This document shows, piece after piece, positions 36,672 through 46,234 of a DNA stretch of 64,000 nucleotides; positions within the stretch are counted from its first letter, which is position 1; the number at the start of each line of letters is the position of its first letter. Source of the stretch: Streptomyces fulvorobeus (GTDB lineage Bacteria; Actinomycetota; Actinomycetes; Streptomycetales; Streptomycetaceae); NCBI RefSeq assembly GCF_013167895.1, contig NZ_BLWC01000001.1:1612001-1676000 (forward strand). The letters are read 5' to 3'. Below the pieces are notes generated by a model. The model ran no database searches. It saw only the letters and a program-made list of their open reading frames with translations, and was not told where the DNA came from. Position numbers and translations under genes: made by a program.

Positions 36672-37982
36672 ATGAGGCAGAGGATCGTGCGCCTGGCTCT
36701 GGCGGGCGGGGTGCTGGTCCTGGCCCTGCTGCTCCTCGTGGCCACCTGCGAGGGTGACAGCGGCGGCGGCACGGACTCCAGGCAGCCGGTGAAGCCGGTG
36801 AAGAAGAGCGCGGGCCCCTCGACGCGCCTCACCGTCCCGCCGGAGTACACCACGGCGCGCGGCTGGGAGATCGTCGGCGCGGCTCCGGAGTACGCGGTCT
36901 CCCGCCCGACGGGCCGGCTCGCCTTCCTGGTGACGGCCCCGGGGGACCGCTACCGGCTGCGGACCATCGACGCGGCGTCCGGGAAGCTCGCGTGGAGCGG
37001 CCCGGCCTGGCGCCCGCCGGACCCCTCGCACTTCCCGAAGCTGCTCGCCGTGGCCGCGGCGGACCGGCAGTACTTCGTGACCTGGGCGTACGGGACGGCC
37101 GGCGACGGCCTCTCCGCCACGGACACGTTCGTCTCCCTCGACGTGTACGACGCGGCCGACGGCGACCGGCGCCGTGTCGAGGTGCCGTGGAACGGCGCTC
37201 CGCAGGTCACGGCCACCGGTCCGGACATCCTGATCAGTGACGGCCGCGCGAACAGCGCGGTGGTCGACCCGGCCACCGGCGAGGTGTCCCGGGTGGCCGC
37301 CGAGGCGCTGGGGTACCCGAAGGGCTGTCCCTCCTGCAGGCAGCTCACGGAGGTGCGCGGCCAGAGCGCGCGGGGGCTGCTGGTGAGCGGAGCACGGGAG
37401 TTCTGGGTGCGGGGCGGCTGGTTCAGCCGGAACGTGGCCCCCAGGGGGACCGACCGGCGCAGCGGGGTGCCGACCTCCGTGGCGCCGGGGTGGGTGCTGG
37501 CGAGGTGGCAGCTGGCCAAGGGTGCGAGGCGGGCGGCGAGTCATGAGCTGTGGGCGGTGCACGACGTGACGACCGGGAAGCCGGTGGTCTCGGCGCAGTG
37601 CCACAAGCCCGCGATCGAGCCGGGGCGCCATCCCCAGGCCGTGGTGGCGGCGTCGGACGGCTACCTCGTGGCCGGGAACCTCGCCTTCGACCTGGGGGCG
37701 GCGAGGGGTTTCTGCCTGGAGGACGAGGAGGGTTCGGCCTCGGTGACGCTCGCGTCGGTGACGGACCGGGGGGTCGCCTACGGCGCGTCGAACGTGCGGG
37801 ACGCCTCGGACGCCCTGGAGGGCGGCGGGGAACCGGTCGCGGTGGACCTCACGAGCGGTTCGCTCTCGCCGCTGTCACCGAACGTGCGCCTGCCGGGGGC
37901 GGAGACCGCGGGTGTCGGGCTGTTCGGCTGGACGGACCGCAGGGACCGGCCGCATCTGATCGGCTACCCCCGCGCCGGCTGA
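36672..37982 (+). CDS. Exported beta-propeller-like protein
   Basis: 436 aa. One N-terminal hydrophobic helix MRQRIVRLALAGGVLVLALLLLVATCEGD, either a membrane anchor or a lipoprotein signal (Cys26, though Thr at -1 is poor for a lipobox). The rest has the repeated strand-loop pattern of PQQ/WD-like propellers: LAFLVTAPGDRYRLRTIDAASGKLAWSGPAW, QYFVTWAYGTAGDG, ILISDGRANSAVVDPATGEVSRV, AVHDVTTGKPVVSAQ. Binding or enzymatic role not predictable. A TACGCT -10-like hexamer lies about 40 bp upstream. Same strand and not coupled to neighbours. Confidence 0.78.
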   Translation: MRQRIVRLALAGGVLVLALLLLVATCEGDSGGGTDSRQPVKPVKKSAGPSTRLTVPPEYTTARGWEIVGAAPEYAVSRPTGRLAFLVTAPGDRYRLRTIDAASGKLAWSGPAWRPPDPSHFPKLLAVAAADRQYFVTWAYGTAGDGLSATDTFVSLDVYDAADGDRRRVEVPWNGAPQVTATGPDILISDGRANSAVVDPATGEVSRVAAEALGYPKGCPSCRQLTEVRGQSARGLLVSGAREFWVRGGWFSRNVAPRGTDRRSGVPTSVAPGWVLARWQLAKGARRAASHELWAVHDVTTGKPVVSAQCHKPAIEPGRHPQAVVAASDGYLVAGNLAFDLGAARGFCLEDEEGSASVTLASVTDRGVAYGASNVRDASDALEGGGEPVAVDLTSGSLSPLSPNVRLPGAETAGVGLFGWTDRRDRPHLIGYPRAG

Positions 37983-37998
37983 GCGGCCCGCCTGCGCC

Positions 37999-39312
37999 TC
38001 ACAGACCTCCGGCGGTGCGGGTGCGCTGCCACGGCCTGCACAGCGCCAGGAAGCACACCATCGCGCCCAGCGCGCAGACCACCTGGACGACGGCCATCGG
38101 CACGGCCGTGTGCTCCCCCGCGATCCCGACGAGCGGCGAGGCGATCGCCCCGATCAGGAACGACGAGGTGCCGAGCAGCGCCGAGGCGGAACCGGCGGCG
38201 TGCCGCGTCCGCATCAGCGCCTGGGCGTTCGTGTTGGGCATCGCGAGGCCCATCGCCGACATCAGCACGAAGAGCCCGGCCGCCACCGGCACCAGGCCGA
38301 CGTCGCCGAACACCCCCGAGGTCATCAGCAGGAGCGCGAGGGCCGCCAGCGAGATCACACCGAGTCCCAGGCCGAGCGCCTTGTCCAGGCTGACCCGGCC
38401 CACCAGTACCTTGCCGTTGATCTGGCCGACGGCGATCAGGCCGATCGAGTTGATGCCGAAGAGCAGGCTGAAGGTCTGCGGTGAGGCGCCGTAGATCTCC
38501 TGCACGACGAACGGCGAGGCGCTCACGTACGCGAAGAGCGCGGCGAAGGCGAGGCTGCCCGCGATCATGTAGCCGGTGAACACCCGGTCGGACAGCAGTC
38601 CGCGCATGGTGCGCAGCGCCTCGCCGACGCCGCCGGTGTGGCGTTCCTCCGGCGGCAGCGTCTCGTGCAGCCACTTCCACACGACCAGGGTGAGCACGAC
38701 ACCCACGCCGGTGAGGACGACGAAGACGCCCCGCCAGTCCGTGACCCTGAGCACCTGCCCGCCGATCACCGGGGCGATGACCGGCGCGACTCCGGAGATC
38801 AGCATCAGGGTGGAGAAGAACCTGGCCATCTCCACGCCGTCGTAGAGGTCGCGCACCACGGCCCGGGAGATCACGATGCCCGCGGCGCCCGCCAGACCCT
38901 GGAGGAGGCGGAAGGCGATGAGGAGCTCGGCGGTGGGCGCGAAGGCGCAGATCGCGGTGGCGACGACGTAGACGACCATGCCGAGGAGCAGCGGCCTGCG
39001 CCGGCCCCACCGGTCGCTCATCGGTCCGACGACGAGCTGTCCGAGTGCCATGCCGGCCAGGCAGGCGGTGAGCGTGAGCTGCACGGTCGAGGCCGGGGCG
39101 TGCAGGGCGTCGGTGACCTCCGGCAGCGCCGGAAGGTACATGTCCATGGAGAGGGGAGGCAGCGCGGTCAGTCCGCCGAGGACCAGCGTGACCAGGAGTC
39201 CGGTCCGCCGGGCGGCGGGGGTGGACCGGGCCGGGGCGGTGCCGGGTCCGGCGCCGGTCCCTGTCGGGGGTATGTGCTCTTTCTGGGCCCGGCTTCCGCC
39301 GCTGTCCGGCAT
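37999..39312 (-). CDS. Bcr/CflA-family MFS drug efflux transporter
   Basis: 437 aa, about 12 helices. Bcr/CflA hallmarks: LVLGGLTALPPLSMDMYLPALPEV in helix 1, motif A GPMSDRWGRRRPLLLGM, and GLAGAAGIVISRAVVRDLYDG in helix 5. Exports bicyclomycin-like drugs, cysteine or sulfonamides in known members; substrate here unknown. ATG at 39312 is preferred because GGAG lies 7 nt upstream; the open frame starts four codons earlier at a GTG. Confidence 0.88.
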   Translation of the reverse strand: MPDSGGSRAQKEHIPPTGTGAGPGTAPARSTPAARRTGLLVTLVLGGLTALPPLSMDMYLPALPEVTDALHAPASTVQLTLTACLAGMALGQLVVGPMSDRWGRRRPLLLGMVVYVVATAICAFAPTAELLIAFRLLQGLAGAAGIVISRAVVRDLYDGVEMARFFSTLMLISGVAPVIAPVIGGQVLRVTDWRGVFVVLTGVGVVLTLVVWKWLHETLPPEERHTGGVGEALRTMRGLLSDRVFTGYMIAGSLAFAALFAYVSASPFVVQEIYGASPQTFSLLFGINSIGLIAVGQINGKVLVGRVSLDKALGLGLGVISLAALALLLMTSGVFGDVGLVPVAAGLFVLMSAMGLAMPNTNAQALMRTRHAAGSASALLGTSSFLIGAIASPLVGIAGEHTAVPMAVVQVVCALGAMVCFLALCRPWQRTRTAGGL

Positions 39313-39393
39313 TCTCATCTCCACATCGTTGAATCCGCATCTATGCTCTCAGCTCAACCACGGTGGTCGAAACCGTTTACCTATGGGGCGGAC

Positions 39394-40398
39394 ATGAGCA
39401 GGACTGTGCGATGGGGCATTCTCGCCACGGGCGGTATAGCCGCGCGATTCACCGAGGATCTCCTCGGGATGCCGGACGCGGAGGTGGTGGCGGTGGCCTC
39501 CCGTACGGACGCCTCCGCGAAGGCGTTCGCCGCCCGGTTCGGGATCGGGCGGGCGTACGGGAGCTGGGCGGAGCTCGTCGCGGACGAGGAGGTCGACGTG
39601 GTGTACGTGGCCACGCCGCACTCCGCGCACCGGGAGGCGGCCGGGCTCGCCCTCGAAGCCGGGAAGCACGTGCTGTGCGAGAAGGCGTTCACGCTCAACA
39701 CCCGGGAGGCCGAGGAGCTCGTGGCGCTGGCCCGCAAGCGCGGGCTGTTCCTGATGGAGGCCATGTGGACGTACTGCAATCCCGTCATCCGGCGGATGAC
39801 GGGGCTGGTGCGGGACGGCGCCATCGGTGAGATCCGCACGGTCCAGGCCGACTTCGGGTTCGCGGGCACCTTCGAGCCCGGCCACCGGCTGCTCGATCCC
39901 GCGCTCGGCGGCGGCGCGCTGCTGGACCTCGGCGTCTACCCGGTCGCCTTCGCCCAGCTGCTGCTCGGTGAGCCGGACCGGGTGCAGGCCGACGCGCTGC
40001 TCTCCCCCGAGGGCACCGACCTGAACACCGGGATGCTGCTGGGCTGGTCGGACGCGGGCGCGACCGCGCTGCTCGCCTGCTCGGTCGTCGGCGACCACCC
40101 GACGATCGCGTCGGTCACCGGGACGGCCGGGCGGATCGACTTCCCGCACGGCTTCTTCCACCCGGAGCGGTTCGTGCTGCACCGGGCGGGCCGGGACCCC
40201 GAGGAGTTCGACTCGGGCCCAGGACCGCAGGGCCTTTCGGGGATGCAGTTCGAGGCCGCCGAGGTGATGCGCGCGGTCCGGGCGGGCGAGACGGAGTCCC
40301 CGCTCGTACCGCTGGACGGCTCGCTCGCGGTGATGCGGACGCTCGACGCGGTACGCGCGCGCATCGGCGTCCGCTATCCGGCCGACGGTCAGGGCTGA
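39394..40398 (+). CDS. Gfo/Idh/MocA-family NAD(P)-dependent oxidoreductase
   Basis: 334 aa. N-terminal Rossmann motif [17 protein letters not shown] at about 7-23, then [36 protein letters not shown] with the catalytic EKAF (family EKP-like) Lys, and the C-terminal domain [21 protein letters not shown]. Related enzymes are trans-1,2-dihydrobenzene-1,2-diol or sugar/myo-inositol dehydrogenases; substrate cannot be told from sequence. ATG preceded by GGGGCGG. Divergent from the Bcr-type pump 81 bp away. Confidence 0.87.
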   Translation: MSRTVRWGILATGGIAARFTEDLLGMPDAEVVAVASRTDASAKAFAARFGIGRAYGSWAELVADEEVDVVYVATPHSAHREAAGLALEAGKHVLCEKAFTLNTREAEELVALARKRGLFLMEAMWTYCNPVIRRMTGLVRDGAIGEIRTVQADFGFAGTFEPGHRLLDPALGGGALLDLGVYPVAFAQLLLGEPDRVQADALLSPEGTDLNTGMLLGWSDAGATALLACSVVGDHPTIASVTGTAGRIDFPHGFFHPERFVLHRAGRDPEEFDSGPGPQGLSGMQFEAAEVMRAVRAGETESPLVPLDGSLAVMRTLDAVRARIGVRYPADGQG

Positions 40399-40421
40399 CA
40401 CAGCGCCCGGGCCGTGCCGCC

Positions 40422-42080
40422 CTAGGCGGGCGTGAGGCCCGGGTTGCCCGCCTCGGTCACGAAGGAGGCCGCCGTCGTCACCGGGGCGCCGGGTGTCGTG
40501 ACGGCGGCCACCGTGCGGAAGTCGGCGCGGGCCTCCTTCGTCCCGAGGGTGACGAGCGCGTAGCCGCGGCGGCCGTTGTAGAACTTCATGTGCGGGTTGG
40601 CCTGTGTCAGGTTGTTCCAGTTCGCGGGCCGCTCGGCGCCGTCCTTGCCGCTGCTGATGGACGTGGCGACGATCTCCGTACCGATGGTGCGGGAGGACGG
40701 GTCGTCGAAGTCCTTCTTCAGGTCGAGGCCGTAGCCCACGTGCACGTCACCGGTCAGCACCATCAGGTTGTCGACCCCGGCGGCCTCGGCGCCGTTCAGG
40801 ATGCGCTGCCGGGAGGCCGGGTAGCCGTCCCACGAGTCCATGGACAGCTTGAAGGCGTCGGTCGGCACGTCACGGCGCTGGGCGAAGACGACCTGCTGCG
40901 GCACGACGTTCCAGCGGGCCCGCGAGGCGTGCCAGCCGTCGATCAGCCAGCGCTCCTGCCCGGCTCCCGTCATGGTGCGCGCCGGGTCCTCCGACTCCGG
41001 GCCCGGTACCTTCCAGCCGTCGCCGTACGCCTGGTCGCTGCGGTACTGGCGGGTGTCGAGGATGTCGAACTGGGCGAGGTCACCGAAGGTGAGACGGCGG
41101 TAGAGCCGCATGTCGGGGCCGGTCGGGCGCTGCGGGGCGCGCAGCGGCTGGTTCTCCCAGTACGCGCGGTAGGCGGCGGCCCTGCGGAGCAGGAACTCCT
41201 CCGGCGGGACGTTGTTCTCCGGCGTACCCCCGGCGTAGTTGTTCTCCGTCTCGTGGTCGTCCCAGGTGACGACGAAGGGGTGCGCGGCGTGGGCGGCCCG
41301 CAGGTCCGGGTCGGACTTGTACAGGGCGTACCGCAGCCGGTAGTCCTCCAGGGTGACGGTCTCGCGGTTGTAGTGGGCGGGGAGTGTGCGGTCGGTGTAG
41401 GCGCGGGCGCCGCCGGTCGCGTTCACCGCGTACTCGTACAGGTAGTCGCCGAGGTGGAAGACCACGTCGACGTCCTCCTCGGCGAGGTGCCGGTAAGCGG
41501 TGAAGTAGCCGTCGTGGTACGCCTGGCAGGAGACCGCGGCGATGCGCAGCGAGCTGGTGGCCGCGCCCGCCGCGGGGGCCGTACGGGTACGGCCGACCGG
41601 GCTGATCCAGCTGCCGGCGCGGAAGCGGTAGTACAGGACGCGGTCGGGGCCGAGGCCGTCGGCTTCCACGCGGACGCTGTGGCCGAACTCCGGGTGGGCG
41701 TCGGCCCATCCGCGACGGACGATACGGCTGAAGCGCTCGTCGCGGGCGATCTCCCAGCGGACCCGGACCCGGCCGGCCGGCATGCCGCTGTCCGGCTCGT
41801 AGGGGCGCGGGGCGAGTCTCGTCCAGAGCAGGACGGAGCCGGGCAGCGGGTCGCCCGAGGCGACGCCCAGCGTGAAGGGGTCCTCGGTGATCTGCCGGGG
41901 GTCGAGTTCGGCGGCGCTCGCGGCGCCCGCAGCGGGCAGGTTGACGGCGAAGGCCAGTGCGGCCGCGGCGCCGGTGACGGTGAGGAAACGGCGGCGGCCG
42001 AGGCCGGCGCCGAGGTGCTGGGCGGCGGCGCGGAACTCGGTCGAGTGGCCCTGCGTGCCGGCGATCTGTGCGGGTGTCAT
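40422..42080 (-). CDS. Tat-exported PhoD-type alkaline phosphatase/phosphodiesterase
   Basis: 552 aa secreted metalloenzyme. Twin-arginine signal [27 protein letters not shown] at about 27-53. N-terminal PhoD domain: [25 protein letters not shown]; metallophosphatase core: [22 protein letters not shown] and [14 protein letters not shown], giving the Ca/Fe ligands. Releases phosphate from organic esters outside the cell. The ATG at 42080 has GGGAGGG upstream. A perfect hairpin sits directly before that ribosome site. I searched the upstream 140 bp for PhoP-type GTTCACC repeats and saw none, so phosphate control is not evident. Confidence 0.9.
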   Translation of the reverse strand: MTPAQIAGTQGHSTEFRAAAQHLGAGLGRRRFLTVTGAAAALAFAVNLPAAGAASAAELDPRQITEDPFTLGVASGDPLPGSVLLWTRLAPRPYEPDSGMPAGRVRVRWEIARDERFSRIVRRGWADAHPEFGHSVRVEADGLGPDRVLYYRFRAGSWISPVGRTRTAPAAGAATSSLRIAAVSCQAYHDGYFTAYRHLAEEDVDVVFHLGDYLYEYAVNATGGARAYTDRTLPAHYNRETVTLEDYRLRYALYKSDPDLRAAHAAHPFVVTWDDHETENNYAGGTPENNVPPEEFLLRRAAAYRAYWENQPLRAPQRPTGPDMRLYRRLTFGDLAQFDILDTRQYRSDQAYGDGWKVPGPESEDPARTMTGAGQERWLIDGWHASRARWNVVPQQVVFAQRRDVPTDAFKLSMDSWDGYPASRQRILNGAEAAGVDNLMVLTGDVHVGYGLDLKKDFDDPSSRTIGTEIVATSISSGKDGAERPANWNNLTQANPHMKFYNGRRGYALVTLGTKEARADFRTVAAVTTPGAPVTTAASFVTEAGNPGLTPA

Positions 42081-42087
42081 GTGCCCT

Positions 42088-42110
42088 CCCCTGACGGATG
42101 CTGTCAGGGG
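42088..42110. promoter_or_regulatory. Inverted repeat in the phosphatase gene leader
   Basis: Perfect 8-bp arms CCCCTGAC and GTCAGGGG around 7 nt, beginning 8 bp before the phosphatase ATG; one arm overlaps its ribosome binding site. It could be a repressor site or an RNA hairpin that limits translation. Confidence 0.5.
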
Positions 42111-42207
42111 AATTGGAGTGCCGGACGACGACCCGCCGTTGTCGCGTGCACAACATCCCGATGGCGGGTCGATGAGCACCGCGTGCCAGGCGTCCCCACA
42201 CCTCCCG

Positions 42208-42213
42208 TACGCT
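42208..42213 (+). promoter_or_regulatory. Possible leaderless -10 element of the SDR gene
   Basis: TACGCT ends 8 nt before the ATG at 42222 and there is no good Shine-Dalgarno sequence, so the mRNA may start at the initiation codon. Confidence 0.4.
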
Positions 42214-42221
42214 GCCGGGCC

Positions 42222-42977
42222 ATGAACACTGAGCGGAGAATCGCTGTCGTCACGGGTGCGGGGTCGGGAATCGGGAAGGCCGTGGCCCTCGCCCTGGCCG
42301 GTGCGGGCTGGTCGGTGGCACTGGCCGGGCGGCGGCCCCTGCCGCTGGAGTCCACCGCGCGGGAGGCGGGGGCCGGGGACGTCCTGTGCGTCCCCACCGA
42401 CGTGACCGACCCGGACGGGGTGGCCGCCCTCCTCGCCGCCGTGCGCGAGCGGTTCGGGCGGCTGGACCTGCTCTTCAACAACGCGGGCACGTTCGGCCCG
42501 GGCGCGGTCCCGGTCGAGGACATCGCGTACGAGGACTGGCGCGCGGTGGTGGACGTCAACCTGACGGGGGCGTTCCTGTGCGCGCAGGCGGCGTACCGGC
42601 AGATGAAGGAGCAGGACCCGCAGGGCGGCCGGATCATCAACAACGGTTCGATCTCCGCGCACGCGCCGCGTCCGCACTCGATCGCGTACACGGCGACGAA
42701 GCACGCCATGACGGGGCTGACGAAGTCGCTGTCCCTGGACGGACGTCCGTACCGGATCGCCTGCGGGCAGATCGACATCGGCAACGCGGCCACCGAGATG
42801 ACGGAGCGGATGCGGACCGGCATCCTCCAGGCCCACGGCGAGCTGGCGGTGGAGCCGGTGATGGCGGCGGCGGACGTGGCCCGCACGGTGCTGCACATGG
42901 CGGAGCTGCCGCTGGAGGCGAACGTGCAGTTCGCGACGGTCCTGGCGACCACGATGCCGTACGTGGGCCGGGGGTAG
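42222..42977 (+). CDS. Short-chain dehydrogenase/reductase
   Basis: 251 aa classical SDR. Cofactor motif [21 protein letters not shown] at about 9-29, NNAG at 86-89, and catalytic Ser-Tyr-Lys in [26 protein letters not shown]. Asp in VPTDVTD fits the adenine contact. Later residues [17 protein letters not shown] match a subgroup annotated as glucose/ribitol-like dehydrogenases; substrate unknown. Likely leaderless. Divergent from the phosphatase gene, with no functional link implied. Confidence 0.9.
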   Translation: MNTERRIAVVTGAGSGIGKAVALALAGAGWSVALAGRRPLPLESTAREAGAGDVLCVPTDVTDPDGVAALLAAVRERFGRLDLLFNNAGTFGPGAVPVEDIAYEDWRAVVDVNLTGAFLCAQAAYRQMKEQDPQGGRIINNGSISAHAPRPHSIAYTATKHAMTGLTKSLSLDGRPYRIACGQIDIGNAATEMTERMRTGILQAHGELAVEPVMAAADVARTVLHMAELPLEANVQFATVLATTMPYVGRG

Positions 42978-43043
42978 CGGGTGTCCGTGAACTCCGGCCC
43001 CGCTGCGGGAATGCCGTCACCGCGACCGGGGTTGAGCTGCGAC

Positions 43044-43925
43044 ATGACTCAGCTCTCCGGTACTCCCGGGTCCTCCTCCGCCGTCCCCTCCGCCGGCGTG
43101 CTCCGGTACACCGCCTTCTCCGCCGACCCGGAGGGCGGCAACCCGGCGGGCGTCGTGCTGGACGCCTCGGGTCTCGACGACGCGGCGATGCTCGCCGTGG
43201 CCGCGGAGCTCGGCTACAGCGAGTCGGCCTTCCTCACCGAGGCGGACGGCCGGTCCTACACCGTCCGCTACTTCAGCCCGAAGGCCGAGGTGCCGTTCTG
43301 CGGTCACGCCACCGTCGCCACCGCGATCGCCCTCGCCGAACGTGACGGCCCCGGCGACCTGGTGTTCTCGACCCGGGCGGGTACGGTCCCGGTCACCGTC
43401 ACCCGGACGGGTGACGAGCTGCGCGCCACCCTGACCAGTGTCGAGCCGCAGGTCACGGACGTCGCGCCGGACGATCTCGCGGAGGCCCTCGCGGCGCTGG
43501 ACTGGCCGGCCGCCGGTCTGGACCCGGCCCTGGCGCCCCGTATCGCCTACGCGGGCGCCCGCCACCTGGTGCTGGGCGCCGCGACCCGCGAGCGGCTGGC
43601 CGACCTGGCGTACGACTTCGCGCGCCTCGAATCGTTCATGCACCGCCTCGGCCTGACGACCGTCCAGCTCGTGTGGCGCGAGGGCCCGGAGGTCTTCCAC
43701 GTCCGCGACCCCTTCCCGGTCGGCGGGGTGGTCGAGGACCCGGCGACCGGCGCGGCGGCGGCGGCCTTCGGGGCGTACGCCCGTGAACTGGCGCTCGTCC
43801 CGGAGACCGCGGTCCTGACCCTGCACCAGGGCGCGGACATGGGCCGTCCCGGCACCCTGACCGTGGAACTGCGTGCCGGCGACAGCCGGGTCCGGGTGAG
43901 CGGCACGGGTACCCGGATCGGCTGA
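43044..43925 (+). CDS. PhzF-family isomerase-like protein (second copy)
   Basis: 293 aa with both halves of the PhzF fold: LRYTAFSADPEGGNPAGVVLD, RYFSPKAEVPFCGHATVATAIALAE (catalytic motif with FCGHATVA) in the first domain, and VEDPATGAAAAAFGAYARELALVP in the second. It is closer to canonical PhzF than the copy at 31167. ATG at 43044 is used because it gives normal length; earlier in-frame GTG at 42981 overlaps the SDR end region. Isomerase or epimerase activity by family, substrate unknown. Confidence 0.85.
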   Translation: MTQLSGTPGSSSAVPSAGVLRYTAFSADPEGGNPAGVVLDASGLDDAAMLAVAAELGYSESAFLTEADGRSYTVRYFSPKAEVPFCGHATVATAIALAERDGPGDLVFSTRAGTVPVTVTRTGDELRATLTSVEPQVTDVAPDDLAEALAALDWPAAGLDPALAPRIAYAGARHLVLGAATRERLADLAYDFARLESFMHRLGLTTVQLVWREGPEVFHVRDPFPVGGVVEDPATGAAAAAFGAYARELALVPETAVLTLHQGADMGRPGTLTVELRAGDSRVRVSGTGTRIG

Positions 43926-43972
43926 CCGTACGCCGGGGCCGGCGGCGGGCACCGTGCCGCCCGCCGCGGGGC

Positions 43973-44599
43973 TCAGCTCACGTACACACCCGCCCGCGCG
44001 GCCGCCGCGGCGGCCGCGGCCGCCCGGTCGGCGGCGGCTGCGTCGAGTGCGCCCCCGCCGGTCAGCAGCCGGTAGTAGAGCGGCGCCGAGACGGCCCGGA
44101 CCACCTCGCAGGCGTCCGTGCCCGCGGGCAGTTCGCCACGTGCGACCGCCGCGTCCACGCAGCCCGCCCACTCCCTCACGCGCACCTCGTAGAAGCGGTG
44201 CAGCGCCTCCGCGGTACGGACGTCGCAGGTCGCCGCCGCGATGACGGACGTGAAGAGGGGGCCCTGCCGGGGGTCGGTGAGCGTCCGCAGGACGAGGCGG
44301 GCGTTGGCCGCCAGGTCCGCGTCCAGCGAGCCGAGGTCCGTACGCGGTACGGACTGCTCGGCCATGTCCGCCAGCAGGTCGGCGACCAGACCGGCGGGCG
44401 TCGACCAGCGCCGGTACACGGTCGTCTTGCCGACCTCCGCCCGCCGCGCCACGTCGGCGAGGTCGAGCCCGCCGAAGCCGTGTTCGGCCAGGGCGTCACC
44501 CGCCGCCCGCAGGACCGCGTCCCGGACCCGCGCCGTACGCCCACCGGGCCGGACCATGCCCGTGGCCGGGACGTCGTCCGGCTCACCCTCAGCATCCAT
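43973..44599 (-). CDS. TetR-family transcriptional regulator
   Basis: 208 aa. HTH about 20-66: GGRTARVRDAVLRAAGDALAEHGFGGLDLADVARRAEVGKTTVYRRWSTPAGLVADLL. C-terminal TetR_C_16-like domain ends in an unusual run of about twenty alanines (DAAAADRAAAAAAAAARAG). Divergent from the DHA2 pump, with an inverted repeat carrying TTAA(C/T)GGA half-sites between; the pump is the obvious target. Confidence 0.9.
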   Translation of the reverse strand: MDAEGEPDDVPATGMVRPGGRTARVRDAVLRAAGDALAEHGFGGLDLADVARRAEVGKTTVYRRWSTPAGLVADLLADMAEQSVPRTDLGSLDADLAANARLVLRTLTDPRQGPLFTSVIAAATCDVRTAEALHRFYEVRVREWAGCVDAAVARGELPAGTDACEVVRAVSAPLYYRLLTGGGALDAAAADRAAAAAAAAARAGVYVS

Positions 44600-44648
44600 A
44601 ACGGGTCTCCAGTTCCATTAGTTCGTCCGATCCTGCTACGGTGACCCC

Positions 44649-44680
44649 CATCTTAACGGAACCGAAGGTCCATTAAGATG
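44649..44680. promoter_or_regulatory. TetR operator before the DHA2 pump
   Basis: Outer arms CATCTTAA and TTAAGATG are perfect inverted repeats around GGAACC/GGTCCA; half-site about GGTYCNTTAAG. A further related half-site GTTCCATTAG lies at 44612-44621. All are in the 104-bp divergent region of the TetR and MFS genes. Confidence 0.7.
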
Positions 44681-44703
44681 TCCCGTCCCAGGAAAGGGCA
44701 CCC

Positions 44704-46161
44704 ATGTCCACACCCAGCACGGCACCCCTCGCACCCGTCCCAACGGCCGTGCATCCCAGCACCGGCCCGCGCATGACGGGACGGCAGAAGCTCGTCCTGA
44801 CCCTCCTCCTCGGCGCCCAGTTCATGGTCGCCGTGGACTTCTCGATCCTGAACGTCGCCCTCCCGGCCGTCGGTGAGGGACTCGGCTTCTCCCTCTCCCA
44901 CCTCCAGTGGATCGCCACCTCCTTCGCCCTCGCCGCGGCCGGATTCACCCTCCTGTTCGGCCGCGTCGCCGACCTCGTCGGCCGTAAGCGCCTGTTCATC
45001 GGCGGCATGGTCCTCCTCGGCCTCTCCTCCGCCCTCGGCGGCCTCGCCCGGACGCCGGAGGTCCTCCTCAGCGCCCGGGTGCTCCAGGGCCTCGCCACCG
45101 CGGCCGTCACTCCGGCCGGACTCGCGCTGCTCACCACCGCGTTCAAGGAGGGCCGGCTGCGCGAACGCGCGCTCGGACTCAACGGCGCCCTGATGTCCGC
45201 GGGGTTCACCGCGGGAGCGGTCCTCGGCGGAGTCCTCACCGATCTGCTCTCCTGGCGCTGGGCCTTCTTCATCAACGTGCCGGTCGCCGCGCTCGTCGTC
45301 GCCCTCGCCCCGTCCGTGATCACCGACTCGCGGCCCGCCGTCCGCCCGAAGCTCGACCTGCCCGGCGCCGCGACCGTCACCGGCGGACTGCTGCTGCTGG
45401 TGTACGGACTGACGCAGGCCGGCGAGTCCGGCTGGACCACCCCCACCACCCTCGCCGCCCTGCTCGCGGGCGGCGCGCTCCTCGTCGCCTTCTGGTTCGT
45501 CGAGAAGCGGGCGGCGGCGCCCCTGGTCCCCGTACACATCCTCAGGCGCCGCAGCGTCGTCTGGGGCAACACCACCGGACTGATCGCCTTCGTCACCGAG
45601 ACCTCACTGGTCTTCCTCCTCACCCTCTACCTCCAGGAGGTCCTCGGCTACTCCCCGCTCGCCACCGGCCTCGCCTTCGGCGTGCTGGGGATCGGCACGG
45701 TGCTCGGCGGCACCCTCGGCGGCCGCGCGGTGGGCCGCTTCGGCAGCCGGCGCACCATCGCGTTCGGCGGTCTCGTCCAGGCCGCCGCCACCCTCTCCCT
45801 GGTGGCGCTCGGCACCTCGGGCGGCTGGATACAGCTCGTGCTGGCCGCCACGTTCATCGGCGGTGTCGGCAACATGCTGATGATCGTCGGTTTCATGGTC
45901 ACCGCCACCTCGGGCCTCCCCGACGAGGAGCAGGGTCTCGCCACCGGGCTGGCGACCATGACGCAGCAGGTCGGCATCGCCCTGGGCATCCCCGTCATGA
46001 GCGCCGTCGTCACCGCCCGCATGGCAGGGGCGACCGGACCGGACGCGGTGCTGTCCGGCGTCTCGCTCGCCGTCCTGGTGAACTCCACCCTCGTCCTGGC
46101 CGGCGCGCTTGCCGCCTGGGTCTTCCTGGGACGGCGCGAGGAGCGGAGCCCGGCCGGGTGA
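44704..46161 (+). CDS. DHA2-family MFS drug efflux transporter
   Basis: 485 aa with about 14 helices. LLLGAQFMVAVDFSILNVALPAVGEGLGFSLSHLQWIATSF is the typical DHA2 helix 1, RVADLVGRKRLFIGGMVL motif A and GAVLGGVLTDLLSWRWAFFINVPVA motif C. Start ATG has GGAAAGGGCACCC upstream. Divergent TetR gene and shared operator indicate drug-inducible efflux. Similar to but distinct from the pumps at 9270 and 61966. Confidence 0.9.
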   Translation: MSTPSTAPLAPVPTAVHPSTGPRMTGRQKLVLTLLLGAQFMVAVDFSILNVALPAVGEGLGFSLSHLQWIATSFALAAAGFTLLFGRVADLVGRKRLFIGGMVLLGLSSALGGLARTPEVLLSARVLQGLATAAVTPAGLALLTTAFKEGRLRERALGLNGALMSAGFTAGAVLGGVLTDLLSWRWAFFINVPVAALVVALAPSVITDSRPAVRPKLDLPGAATVTGGLLLLVYGLTQAGESGWTTPTTLAALLAGGALLVAFWFVEKRAAAPLVPVHILRRRSVVWGNTTGLIAFVTETSLVFLLTLYLQEVLGYSPLATGLAFGVLGIGTVLGGTLGGRAVGRFGSRRTIAFGGLVQAAATLSLVALGTSGGWIQLVLAATFIGGVGNMLMIVGFMVTATSGLPDEEQGLATGLATMTQQVGIALGIPVMSAVVTARMAGATGPDAVLSGVSLAVLVNSTLVLAGALAAWVFLGRREERSPAG

Positions 46162-46234
46162 GCCGTCTCCCGTCCGGCGGGGACGCGCCCGCGTGGGAGC
46201 CGGGGCGCGGGGCGTGCCACGGCAGGATACGGAC

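Noticed and set aside
42081..42221. PHO box for the PhoD-type phosphatase
   Set aside because: Searched for GTTCACC-type direct repeats; none present.
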